In this document: positions 1 through 7,404 of the stretch, piece after piece | How the letters are laid out: each line of letters opens with the position of its first letter | Numbering within the stretch: position 1 is the stretch's first letter | NCBI GenBank assembly: GCA_964629825.1 | Contig: CAZVUW010000038.1 | Span: forward strand, 1 to 26,343 | Reading direction: 5' to 3' | DNA length: 26,343 bases | Source of the DNA: CAZVUW01 sp964629825 | GTDB taxonomy: Bacteria; Actinomycetota; Nitriliruptoria; Euzebyales; Egibacteraceae | The notes under the pieces: model-generated | The model's database searches: none | What the model was told of the DNA's origin: nothing | The model's input: only the letters and a program-made list of their open reading frames with translations | Program-made: the position numbers and the translations under genes

Positions 1-1070
1 GGCTCGGGGGCGGTCCAGTCGACCACGATGCCCGCGTAGATCCACTTGGTGGCCTCGACACCGATCAGCATGATCCGCTGGCCCTCCTTCAGCATCCCGT
101 GGCGCCAGGCGTGGTCGAGGAAGAGCGGGACCGCAGCGCAGCCGACGGCCCCGGTCTGGGCGAGGTTGTCGAAGATCTTGCCCTGGAGCGCGAGCCACTC
201 GCGCGTCAGCAGGCCCGACTCGGTCAGGGAGTCGAGCAGCCACCCGACGTTGCCCTCGGGGATCAGGCAGAGGTCGATGTCGCCGGCCTCGATCGAGCCC
301 ATGCGCGCGGTGTGCGCCAGGGCATCGGTCACCATCACCGGTGTGAAGTCGCCGGCGCCGACGACGTCGACGCGCAGATCGACCAGGCGACGAGCCTTGA
401 GCTGCTCGTGGATCGGGGCGTGGGTTCCGCCGCCGACGGAGTGGATCCCCGGAGGCCGGCTGCCGCCGATGCAGGCCATCGCGCCCGGCCGCAGACCCCC
501 CTCGCGGTCCTCGGCCCGCAGGACGAAGGCGGCCGCCCCGTCGCCGAACATGTACAGGGGCATCCGCTCGCGCATGCGGATCTTGCTCGGGTCCTTGCCC
601 AGGAACACCGGCGCCAGGACCGGCGAGATCGCCTCGCTGCCCACGATGAGGGCGGTGCGGTACGTGCCGTCCTCCAGGTAGCGCCTGGCGATCTCCAGGC
701 CCTGGACCGTGCCGGCGCCGCCGGAGCGGATCTCCAGCGTCCCGCAGCGCTCGATGCCGAGGCGCTCCTGCACCATGTTGATGACCGGCGGCAGCGGGTA
801 GTCGGGCGTGCCGGTGGCGCCGATCAGGAGGTCGACGTCGCCGGGCTCGAGCCCGGTCGCCTCCAGCGCGCTCACGCAGGCCTTGTAGGCCATGTCGGAG
901 TTGTTCTCGAGATGCTCGCCGGTGTTGACGTCGATCATCCAGAAGCGCTGCTGGATGGCGATGCCCTCCATCACGTCGTCCGGCAGGGGACCGACGAGCT
1001 GCTCGATGCGCTCATTGGGGATGGGGTCGCCGGGCTGGTAGCCGCCGGTCCCGAGAAGATGTGCTCGCAT
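1..1070 (-). CDS. KAS III (FabH-like) protein lacking the Cys-His-Asn triad, 3' end cut by window edge
   Basis: Thiolase-fold beta-ketoacyl-ACP synthase III-like protein; 356 residues are visible and the last ones (IGVEATKWIYAGIVVDW) match the usual KAS III C-terminus, so it is almost complete. The ATG at 1070 follows GGAGGA with 4-5 bases of spacing. It is last in a minus-strand operon, 39 bases after the FAD oxidoreductase gene. The fold is clear: GATGTPDYPLPP (84-95), RCGTLEIRSGGAGTVQGL (108-125), LIVGSE (141-146), FGDGAAAFVL (175-184). Against E. coli FabH, however, the catalytic Cys position (AACAGF) reads SGGAGT with Gly118, the HQAN motif reads PEGN (271-274) and the GNTS motif reads GAVG (307-310). 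Standard Claisen condensation by an acyl-enzyme is therefore unlikely. It could be a non-catalytic partner, a decarboxylase, or an enzyme of other chemistry acting on acyl-thioesters. Family is confident, reaction unknown. Confidence 0.88.
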   Translation of the reverse strand, partial: MRAHLLGTGGYQPGDPIPNERIEQLVGPLPDDVMEGIAIQQRFWMIDVNTGEHLENNSDMAYKACVSALEATGLEPGDVDLLIGATGTPDYPLPPVINMVQERLGIERCGTLEIRSGGAGTVQGLEIARRYLEDGTYRTALIVGSEAISPVLAPVFLGKDPSKIRMRERMPLYMFGDGAAAFVLRAEDREGGLRPGAMACIGGSRPPGIHSVGGGTHAPIHEQLKARRLVDLRVDVVGAGDFTPVMVTDALAHTARMGSIEAGDIDLCLIPEGNVGWLLDSLTESGLLTREWLALQGKIFDNLAQTGAVGCAAVPLFLDHAWRHGMLKEGQRIMLIGVEATKWIYAGIVVDWTAPE

Positions 1071-1109
1071 GTGGTCCTCCGGCGTGGCTGGTTCGGGGAT
1101 TCCTTCTGG

Positions 1110-2642
1110 TCAGTGCAAAGCGGTGATGTTGGCGCCGCGCAGCTCTGGGACCGGCCGAGCGCCGATGTCCTCGGCGACCATCCGCGCCGTCTCGATTCCC
1201 GACAGAAGAGCGCGGAACGACGACGAGCCCTCCGCCGACCAGTGGCCGGATAGCAGCAGGCCGTCGATGGGTGTGCGGTGCCCGAGGCGCTTGCTCGCCA
1301 CCTGGTTGGGCGTGTTGTCCCAGCCGTAGATGGCGCCGGCGAAGTTGCGGGTGCGCCGCTGCAGCGTCTCAGGGGTGGCGACGTCCACCACCTCGAGCGT
1401 CCCGGCGAGCGCCGGCACCCCGTTGCCGACCAGCTCGAGCAGCTCCTCGGTGTAGGAGGGCAGACGCTCCTGCCAGCCGCCGGCCACCTCGTACGGCGCG
1501 AGGGCGCTGATGGTCACCAGCTGGACGCCGGGGGGCGCCAGCGAGGGGTCCAGGCCGGTCGGGACGCTGATCCAGACCCCGCCCGGCCGGCCGGCGAGGA
1601 TGTCGGCCTCGGTCTGGTCATGATCCCAGTGCCGGTAGACGAAGGTCTCATGCGGCAGGCCGATGTCCTCCGCCTCTCCCTCGTAGGCCGTGTAGAGCAC
1701 GACCGCCGAGTGCGACGGCGTGGCGCGCTCGAGCCGCTTGCGGAAGCGCCGTGGCAACAGGTCCTCGCCGACCAGGTCCCGGAAGGTGTGGAGGGCGTCG
1801 GCGTTTGACACCACCACCCTCGTCGACACCTCGCTGCCGTCGTCCAGGACCACCCCGGTGACGGCGCCGTCGTCCACCGTGATGCGCTCGACCGCCCTGC
1901 CGGTGACCAGCTGCCCCCCGGACCGCTCGAGACCGGCGACCAGGGCGTCCACCAGGGTCTGGAAGCTGCCCAGCGCGTAGCGGGCGTCGGTGACCAGCAG
2001 CTCCATCACCTGGGAGTACAGGAGGAACGACAGGCGCGACGGCGGGCTGCCGACGTACGGCCAGGCCACGCCGAGCAGCGCCTTCAGCCGGTCGTCGGTG
2101 AAGTACTGGTCCAGCACCTCCTGCACCGTGGCGCTGCGGAAGCGGAAGACCAGCGGCGCCACGCGCATCGCCTCGGCCAGCTCGGTCACCCCGATCTGCT
2201 GGGGCATCCGCGCCATCTGGATGAACAGCTGCATGCGCATCTCGAAGTAGCGCCGCAGCGCATCCGCCTCGTGCGGGAACAGCTTGGCGTGCGCCTCGAT
2301 GTAGGGATCCAGGCCGTTCGGCAGTCGCAGCAGGAGATCCGGCATCGCCACGGTGTACGGATCCCCGATGGCCACGAACCGGCAGAGGTCGCCCACGCCG
2401 AGATGGTCCAGCAGGTTGGCCGTCAGCCGGCCGGGGGCGGCCTCGAGGGTGACGTGCACGGCCGCGTCGAAGCGGTAGTTCCCGCGCGAGAAGGCGCGCG
2501 CGTAGCCGCCGGGCTCCTCGGCCTGCTCGACGACCAGCGTCCGCGCACCGGAGTGCGCCAGCAGGGCGCCCGCGCTCAGCCCACCGAGGCCGCTGCCCAC
2601 GACGACCACGTCATAGTCCGTCGGGCGCTGCGCGGCCGTCAT
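1110..2642 (-). CDS. Phytoene desaturase / carotenoid isomerase-like FAD oxidoreductase
   Basis: 510-residue member of the CrtI/CrtISO/retinol-saturase flavoprotein superfamily. The N-terminus has the dinucleotide-binding fold (DVVVVGSGLGGLSAGALLA, about residues 11-29, GxGxxG at 16-21), followed by the family's EEPGGYARAF stretch. The C-terminus has the second FAD-contact block, with GWDNTPNQ and GLLLSGHWSAEGSSSFRALLSG. The ATG at 2642 overlaps the TGA of the upstream flavin reductase gene (ATGA, 2639-2642), so the two are translationally coupled. Known members desaturate, isomerise or saturate polyene or lipid chains. No phytoene synthase or lycopene cyclase gene is nearby, so the substrate here may be another isoprenoid or an acyl chain rather than a carotenoid. 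The KAS III-like gene directly downstream favours a lipid substrate, which is inference only. Confidence 0.9.
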   Translation of the reverse strand: MTAAQRPTDYDVVVVGSGLGGLSAGALLAHSGARTLVVEQAEEPGGYARAFSRGNYRFDAAVHVTLEAAPGRLTANLLDHLGVGDLCRFVAIGDPYTVAMPDLLLRLPNGLDPYIEAHAKLFPHEADALRRYFEMRMQLFIQMARMPQQIGVTELAEAMRVAPLVFRFRSATVQEVLDQYFTDDRLKALLGVAWPYVGSPPSRLSFLLYSQVMELLVTDARYALGSFQTLVDALVAGLERSGGQLVTGRAVERITVDDGAVTGVVLDDGSEVSTRVVVSNADALHTFRDLVGEDLLPRRFRKRLERATPSHSAVVLYTAYEGEAEDIGLPHETFVYRHWDHDQTEADILAGRPGGVWISVPTGLDPSLAPPGVQLVTISALAPYEVAGGWQERLPSYTEELLELVGNGVPALAGTLEVVDVATPETLQRRTRNFAGAIYGWDNTPNQVASKRLGHRTPIDGLLLSGHWSAEGSSSFRALLSGIETARMVAEDIGARPVPELRGANITALH

Positions 2643-3169
2643 GCCGGGTCACGTTCCTCGGAGAGGTAGCGGTAGCCCCCGCCGTAGTACAGGAGGGGTC
2701 GCGCGGAGCGGTCGACGCCCAGGGCCAGCACCTCCCCGATGAGGATCATGTGGTCGCCGGCCTCGTGCTCGTCCGCCAGGCGGCAGTCGAGGTAGGCCGC
2801 CGAGCCCTCGAGGATGGGAGCGCCGGTCACCTCGGTGCGGTGCGGCACGTCGGCGAAGGCCTCAGCCGTGCGCGGCCGGTCCCGCGAGGCGAAGAAGCGC
2901 GACAGCGCCTCCTGCTGCTCGGTCAGCACGTTGACCGCGAAGATGCCGTTGGAGCGGATCTCCTCGCAGCCGTGCGTGCCCGTGACGATGCACACCAGCA
3001 CCAGTGGCGGGTCGAGCGACAGCGACGAGAAGGCGTTCGCCGTCATCCCGTAGGGCTCCTCGCCGCGGGTGGTCACGACCGTCACGCCGGTGGCGAACCC
3101 TCCGAGGGCGTCCCGGAAGTCCCTGGTGCTGAACGGCTGGAGCCGCAGCTGCTCGTCCAGCTTCTGCAT
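2639..3169 (-). CDS. Flavin reductase-like FMN-binding split-barrel protein
   Basis: 176-residue protein of the HpaC/flavin-reductase-like family, which uses NAD(P)H to reduce free or bound flavin for a partner oxygenase. Visible signatures are FRDALGGFATGVTVVTT (18-34), the flavin-binding GMTANAFSSLSLDPPLVLV (41-59), and GDH at 138-140, the NADH-binding motif of this family. Length is normal. The ATG at 3169 follows a GGGAGA ribosome binding site; the reading frame is open further upstream, but that extension is low-complexity Arg/Ser sequence overlapping the preceding gene. The gene sits 76 bases after the cyclic-nucleotide-binding protein and overlaps the FAD oxidoreductase by 4 bases. No dedicated two-component monooxygenase is in the operon, so it may serve the neighbouring flavoprotein or the FAD monooxygenase at 14458. 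Confidence 0.88.
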   Translation of the reverse strand: MQKLDEQLRLQPFSTRDFRDALGGFATGVTVVTTRGEEPYGMTANAFSSLSLDPPLVLVCIVTGTHGCEEIRSNGIFAVNVLTEQQEALSRFFASRDRPRTAEAFADVPHRTEVTGAPILEGSAAYLDCRLADEHEAGDHMILIGEVLALGVDRSARPLLYYGGGYRYLSEERDPA

Positions 3170-3245
3170 CCCGTCTCCCGTGTTGTCGAGGCTCGTGGTG
3201 TGGTCAGCCGCCGCTTTGCGAGGCCGCTGCCGCCTTCTGCCAGGC

Positions 3246-4094
3246 TCAGCGGCCGCCGAGGGCCTCCATGCGTTGACGGATGAGCTCGTCGAGGTTCTGG
3301 GTGGTCGACAGCGACTGGGCCACCAGGCTTCGGAAGCTGGAGCGGTCCATGGTGAGAAGTGTCGACGGCGCGATCGTGCGGACCGTGGCCGTGCGCGGCG
3401 AGTCCTGGAGGATGGCGATCTCGCCGAAGAACTGGCCGGCGCCGAGGGTGGCGACCACGCGGGCCTCGCCCTCGTCCTCGCGCACGACCTCGACCGCGCC
3501 GTCGACGATGATGAAGAACTTGTCCGCCGGCGCCCCTTGGCGCACCAGGACCTCGCCGGCGGGCACGCTGATCTGGTCCAGCTTCGCCTCGACCGCCCGC
3601 ACATCACCGCGCGGCAGGTCGTTGAAGACGCTGTAGACGAGGTCGCGGTGGAACTCGGCGGTCCCCTCGCCGCGCTGCTCGTTGTCGATGAAGTGCAGCT
3701 GGTAGGGGCGGATGCGGTAGAAGGACAGCGCCTGGCGCCGCTCGGGGAGCAGTCCGGGGTAGGCCTCGTCGAAGCGGGCGGCGGCGGCTTCTATCGCGGC
3801 GGGATCGAGCAGGACCTTGCACTCGCCGGAGGCCTGGACGCCCTTGGTGGCGCTCCAGTCCCCGGTGTCGTCCCCGATGGTGAACGCCACGCTCGGGTTC
3901 TCGTCGATGTGGCGCGCCGTGACCGTGCCGGGTCTGGTCCAGATGTAGAAGTCCAGCCCGTCGGTCACGTACAGCAGCGCCGTCGCATGGGGCACACCCG
4001 AGGCCGAGGCCGTGGCCAGGTTCAGGACGCGGTGGCTGTCGAGGTAGGCCTGGACCTCGCTCGGGATGCTGGTCAGGGGCGTCTCCGAGGCCAT
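3246..4094 (-). CDS. Pyridoxamine-phosphate-oxidase-like domain fused to a cyclic-nucleotide-binding domain
   Basis: 282-residue two-domain protein. Residues about 10-150 form a PNPOx-like split barrel (SHRVLNLATASASGVPHATALLYV, then FYIWTRPGTVTARHI and NPSVAFTIGD), a fold that binds FMN, F420 or haem. Residues about 163-275 form a cyclic-nucleotide-binding domain with the phosphate-binding cassette FGEIAILQDSPRTATV (223-238); Glu225 and Arg234 sit where CAP-family domains bind the ribose and phosphate of cAMP. There is no DNA-binding helix-turn-helix, so it is not a CRP-type regulator. A cAMP-gated redox or flavin-binding function is inference. The ATG at 4094 follows AGGAGG with 6 bases of spacing. 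It is the first gene of the minus operon, with a good promoter about 110 bases upstream. The cyclase at 16253-20122 could supply its ligand. Confidence 0.88.
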   Translation of the reverse strand: MASETPLTSIPSEVQAYLDSHRVLNLATASASGVPHATALLYVTDGLDFYIWTRPGTVTARHIDENPSVAFTIGDDTGDWSATKGVQASGECKVLLDPAAIEAAAARFDEAYPGLLPERRQALSFYRIRPYQLHFIDNEQRGEGTAEFHRDLVYSVFNDLPRGDVRAVEAKLDQISVPAGEVLVRQGAPADKFFIIVDGAVEVVREDEGEARVVATLGAGQFFGEIAILQDSPRTATVRTIAPSTLLTMDRSSFRSLVAQSLSTTQNLDELIRQRMEALGGR

Positions 4095-4199
4095 GCGTTC
4101 CCTCCTGGGCGCTGCCGGCCGGTGCACCGCCGGCCGGGGAGAGCGACGCCGAGCAAACCGCAGGTGCGGCGGCACACGCTCGGCCGTCTGACGCGCTAG

Positions 4200-4228
4200 A
4201 GCATCGACGCACCCATGGGTCTAGTCAA
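4200..4228 (-). promoter_or_regulatory. Promoter of the minus-strand flavin/KAS III operon, with operator-like palindrome
   Basis: On the minus strand TTGACT (4228-4223), a 17-base spacer and GATGCT (4205-4200) form a good sigma-70-type promoter, leaving a leader of about 105 bases before the ATG at 4094. The spacer holds the perfect 10-base palindrome ACCCATGGGT (4211-4220). The block TTGACTAGNCCNNNGGGT (4228-4211) recurs upstream of the AfsA-like gene at 10603-10586. Promoter assignment is by pattern only. For the divergent TPR-acc operon I see only a weak TTGACG at 4259-4264 without a convincing -10 box. Confidence 0.55.
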
Positions 4229-4365
4229 TGGCCCCTAGGCCGTCGGCCGCCGGGACCCTTGACGGCTGGGGGTGGTGGAGCGAGCATGCCCCGGTGCCGC
4301 TCGGCGCGCTCGGTGCGGGGTGAGATTCGACAAGCCATCGACCGGTCGTTGAGGTGGGATCAGCA

Positions 4366-5157
4366 ATGGGCACGTCGATGGACAACCTCCTCGAGAGGGC
4401 GCAGGCCGCCTACGCGGCCGGCGACGCCGCATCGAGCCTCGCTCTCAGCACCGAGGCTCTGGCCGGCGCGCCCGAAGACCCCGAGCTGCTGCGCGTCGCG
4501 GGTCGGGCCGCGCTCGACCTCGGCGACCCCTCGGCCGTGGCGCTTCTCCAGCGTCTGGTGGAGGCCGCGCCGGAGGACGCCTCGGCCTGGCGTGACCTCG
4601 GTCTGGCCCAGCTCAGCGAGGGGGATCTGGCCGGCGCGGAGTCCGCGCTGCTGCAAGCCCTGGAGCGCGCCCCCGACGATCGCGACGCCCGCGTCGGCCT
4701 CGGGCACGTCTACCGCATGACCGGGCGGCCGCAGCTCGCGCTGGAGTCCGCGCGGCAGCTCGTTGAGCAGGATCCGAACGACGTGCTCGCCCTTCTGGAC
4801 CTCGGCGAGCTCCACCTCGAGGTCGGAGATCATGACGGCGCGGCGGAGGCCTTCAAGCGGCTGCGGGCGGTGGACTCCGAGACGGGCCACGCGAGCTTCG
4901 CCTACCACGCCCAGATCGAGGTGGAGCTGAGAAGGGAGCGCTGGCGCAGCGCTTTGGACCTCGCGATCGCGGCGACCTCCTCCGATCGCCACCAGCTGAC
5001 CACCGATCTGCTCGCCTACGTGACCGCGAAGCTGTTCGGAGAGGCCGACCGGCCCGCGCCGCCCAGGTCCGTCCTGGACAGCCAGCTGGCGGAGCGCCGC
5101 GCGGAGCACCGGCGCATCCACGAGGAGGCACTGGTCGCGGAGAGGGTGCAGGCATGA
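4366..5157 (+). CDS. Tetratricopeptide-repeat protein leading the acetyl-CoA carboxylase operon
   Basis: 263-residue soluble protein made almost wholly of helical TPR units: AQAAYAAGDAASSLALSTEAL, WRDLGLAQLSEGDLAGAESAL, VGLGHVYRMTGRPQLALESA and LLDLGELHLEVGDHDGAAEAF each show the small/large residue pattern of TPRs. The region after about residue 160 is helical and charged and ends in a probable coiled segment (LAERRAEHRRIHEEALVAERV). There is no signal peptide and no catalytic domain. The start at 4366 is chosen for the GAGGTGGG ribosome binding site 7 bases upstream; an ATG at 4378 is a weaker alternative. Its stop is 31 bases before accDA, so it is probably cotranscribed. A scaffold for assembly or regulation of the carboxylase is inference from position. 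Confidence 0.85.
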   Translation: MGTSMDNLLERAQAAYAAGDAASSLALSTEALAGAPEDPELLRVAGRAALDLGDPSAVALLQRLVEAAPEDASAWRDLGLAQLSEGDLAGAESALLQALERAPDDRDARVGLGHVYRMTGRPQLALESARQLVEQDPNDVLALLDLGELHLEVGDHDGAAEAFKRLRAVDSETGHASFAYHAQIEVELRRERWRSALDLAIAATSSDRHQLTTDLLAYVTAKLFGEADRPAPPRSVLDSQLAERRAEHRRIHEEALVAERVQA

Positions 5158-5188
5158 TCTCGATCGCTGACGGCGGCAGGACGCCGCG

Positions 5189-6904
5189 ATGACACAGGAC
5201 GTGGCACCGGCCCCCGCGCGGGCCCAGGAGACGCCGCAGTGGCTGAAGTGCCCGTCGTGCGACGCCTTCATCTACGGCAAGCGCCTTGAGCGGAACCTCA
5301 AGGTCTGCCCGGAGTGCAACCACCACTTCCGGCTGCCGATGTCCGATCGCCTGGCCCAGCTGCTGGATGGCGGCCAGTTCGAGGAGCTGGGCGAGGACAT
5401 CGAGAGCGTCGACGTCCTGGGCTTCGTCGACTCCAAGCCCTACACCCAGCGGCTGGAGGAGGCGCGGCGCAAGACCGGTCGACGTGAGGCCGCCGCCTAC
5501 GGGCGCGGGACCATCGGTGGCTTCCCGGTGATCGTCGCGGCCATGGACTTCTCGTTCATGGGCGGGAGCATGGGCGGCGCCGTGGGCGAGGTCATCACGC
5601 GCGCCGCGGAGGAGGCGCTGGCGTCGCGCACGCCGCTGCTGATCATCTCGGCCTCCGGCGGGGCGCGCATGCAGGAGGGCTGCGTCTCGCTCATGCAGCT
5701 GGCCAAGACCAGCCAGGCCCTGGCGCTGCTGCAGGAGGCCGGCGTCCTGTCGATCTGCCTGCTGACCGACCCGACCTTCGGCGGCGTCACGGCCTCGTTC
5801 GCGATGCTCGGCGACGTCCTGGTCGCCGAGCCGAACGCGCTGGTCGGGTTCGCCGGACCGCAGGTGATCGAGCAGACCATCCGCCAGAAGCTGCCCCCGG
5901 GCTTCCAGACCGCCGAGTTCCTGCTCGACCACGGGATGCTGGACCTGGTCGAGCCGCGCGAGAACCTGCGGCAGGCGATCACGAAGCTGCTGCGCTTCCA
6001 CGCCTCCACGGCCCCTGAGACGCTGCCCACCGGGCACGGGCGCGCGCCGATCACCTCGCCCGACGAGCTGCAGGAGCGACCCGCCTGGGAGGTCGTCCAG
6101 CTCGCCCGCGACATCGGCCGCCCCACCACCCTGGAGTACGCCGGCTTCATCTTCACCGACTTCCAGGAGCTGCACGGAGACCGGCTGCACGGCGAGAACC
6201 CCTCGATCGTCGGCGGCCTGGCGGACCTCGAAGGTCTGAGCGTCATGCTGATCGGCCACCAGAAGGGCCACGACACCGCTGAGCTCGTGCACCGCAACTT
6301 CGGCATGCCGGACCCGGACGGCTACCGCAAGGCCCTGCGGCTGATGCAGCACGCCGCGCGCTTCGGGATGCCGATCATCACGCTGGTCGACACCCCGGGC
6401 GCCTTCCCGGGCCTCGAGGCCGAGGAGCGCGGTCAGGCGATCGCCATCGCCAGGGCGATGATGGAGATGTCCCGGCTACCCGTCCCGATCGTCAGCGTCG
6501 TGACCGGCGAGGGCGGCAGCGGCGGCGCGCTCGGGATCGCGGTCGGTGACCGCGTCCTGATGCTCGAGAACTCCTACTACTCGGTGATCAGCCCCGAGGG
6601 CTGCTCCGTGATCCTGTGGAGCAACGCGGCCGCCGCCCCGCAGGCCGCCGAGGCCCTCAAGGTGCGCGCCCCCGACCTCCTGCGCCTGCGGATCATGGAC
6701 GCGATCGTCCCCGAGCCGGAGGGCGGTGCGCACACCGACCCCGTGACGACCGCCGCCAACCTCAAGGAGGCGCTGGTCAACTGCCTGAACGAGCTCCGCC
6801 CGCTGTCCCCCGACGACCTGCTCGCGGCCCGCTACGAGCGCTTCCGCCTGTTCGGGACGCCGGGCCGCCAGCCGGCCCTCATCTCCCAGGAGCCACCGCG
6901 ATGA
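5189..6904 (+). CDS. accDA: Acetyl-CoA carboxylase carboxyltransferase, fused beta (AccD) and alpha (AccA) subunits
   Basis: 571-residue fusion that transfers carboxylate from carboxybiotin to acetyl-CoA, giving malonyl-CoA. Residues 1-280 are AccD-like: a four-Cys zinc ribbon (C21, C24, C40, C43), then the crotonase-type core with FMGGSMGGAVGEVITRA, SASGGARMQEG and the oxyanion-forming GGVTASFAMLGD. Residues about 288-565 are AccA-like, with TTLEYAGFIFTDFQELHGDR, GFAFPG-type VDTPGAFPGLEAEERGQ, GEGGSGGALGIAVGDRV and SPEGCSVILW. Separate E. coli-type subunits together would be about 620 residues, so neither half is truncated. The ATG at 5189 has a modest AGGA site. It overlaps accB by 4 bases (ATGA), so equimolar translation is expected. 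Identification is firm. Confidence 0.96.
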   Translation: MTQDVAPAPARAQETPQWLKCPSCDAFIYGKRLERNLKVCPECNHHFRLPMSDRLAQLLDGGQFEELGEDIESVDVLGFVDSKPYTQRLEEARRKTGRREAAAYGRGTIGGFPVIVAAMDFSFMGGSMGGAVGEVITRAAEEALASRTPLLIISASGGARMQEGCVSLMQLAKTSQALALLQEAGVLSICLLTDPTFGGVTASFAMLGDVLVAEPNALVGFAGPQVIEQTIRQKLPPGFQTAEFLLDHGMLDLVEPRENLRQAITKLLRFHASTAPETLPTGHGRAPITSPDELQERPAWEVVQLARDIGRPTTLEYAGFIFTDFQELHGDRLHGENPSIVGGLADLEGLSVMLIGHQKGHDTAELVHRNFGMPDPDGYRKALRLMQHAARFGMPIITLVDTPGAFPGLEAEERGQAIAIARAMMEMSRLPVPIVSVVTGEGGSGGALGIAVGDRVLMLENSYYSVISPEGCSVILWSNAAAAPQAAEALKVRAPDLLRLRIMDAIVPEPEGGAHTDPVTTAANLKEALVNCLNELRPLSPDDLLAARYERFRLFGTPGRQPALISQEPPR

Positions 6905-7404
6905 CCGACACCCAGAACGCTCCGGGCGCAGACGCTGCCGTCATCCGCTCGCTGTGCGAGGAGGCGCGCAGCCTCGCCAGCGGGCTGAAAGGACCGGTCA
7001 GCAGGCTGCGGCTCGCCGCCGGCGACCATGCCGTCGAGATCGAGTGGCAGCTCGCGGCTCCCGCCGGAGCACCCGCGGCCGCGCCCCAGGCGGGCGGCGC
7101 GGCCCCGACGGTCTCCGAGGAGCCGACCGCCGGCGGGGACGGCGGCGAGGAGCACCACCCGATCGTCGCGCCGCTCCTCGGCACCTTCTACCGGTCGCCC
7201 GAGCCGGGGGCCAAGCCCTTCGTCGAGGAGGGCGACGTCGTCGAGGCCGGGCAGGACGTCGCCATCGTCGAGGCGATGAAGATCATGAACCGGGTCCAGG
7301 CCGACCGCGCCGGGCGGGTGGTCAAGATCGTCGTCGACGACGGCGAGATGGTCGAGTTCGGGCAGGAGCTCATGCTCCTCGAGCCGTTCGATGCGGGTGC
7401 GTGA
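6901..7404 (+). CDS. accB: Biotin carboxyl carrier protein of acetyl-CoA carboxylase
   Basis: 167-residue carrier that shuttles carboxybiotin between AccC and the transferase. The C-terminal biotinyl domain (about 90-163) has the canonical VEAMKIMN with the acceptor Lys127, preceded by the AccB-type PIVAPLLGTFYRSPEPGAKPFVEEGD thumb region. The N-terminal helix region (residues 10-48) is joined by an Ala/Pro/Gly-rich linker (about 50-85), the usual flexible arm. The ATG at 6901 overlaps the accDA stop (ATGA), and the TGA at 7402-7404 shares a base with the accC start. Confidence 0.96.
   Translation: MTDTQNAPGADAAVIRSLCEEARSLASGLKGPVSRLRLAAGDHAVEIEWQLAAPAGAPAAAPQAGGAAPTVSEEPTAGGDGGEEHHPIVAPLLGTFYRSPEPGAKPFVEEGDVVEAGQDVAIVEAMKIMNRVQADRAGRVVKIVVDDGEMVEFGQELMLLEPFDAGA

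Noticed and set aside
99..1253. Plus-strand open frame of 384 codons over the KAS III gene
   Set aside because: It has only Arg/Ala/Asp/His-rich composition typical of antisense frames in GC-rich genes, and the opposite strand has a clear thiolase-fold protein with a ribosome binding site.
3170..3607. N-terminal extension of the flavin reductase frame to 3607
   Set aside because: The extension is Ser/Arg-rich, overlaps most of the cyclic-nucleotide-binding domain in another frame, and the ATG at 3169 has a ribosome binding site and gives normal family length.
4259..4264. TTGACG as the -35 box of the TPR-acc operon
   Set aside because: No acceptable -10 box (TANNNT) is present 16-19 bases downstream, so I do not call a promoter there.
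4853..6352. Minus-strand open frame of 499 codons over the TPR and accDA genes
   Set aside because: It is antisense to an unmistakable carboxyltransferase, shows no domain, and its codon positions show the mirror GC bias.
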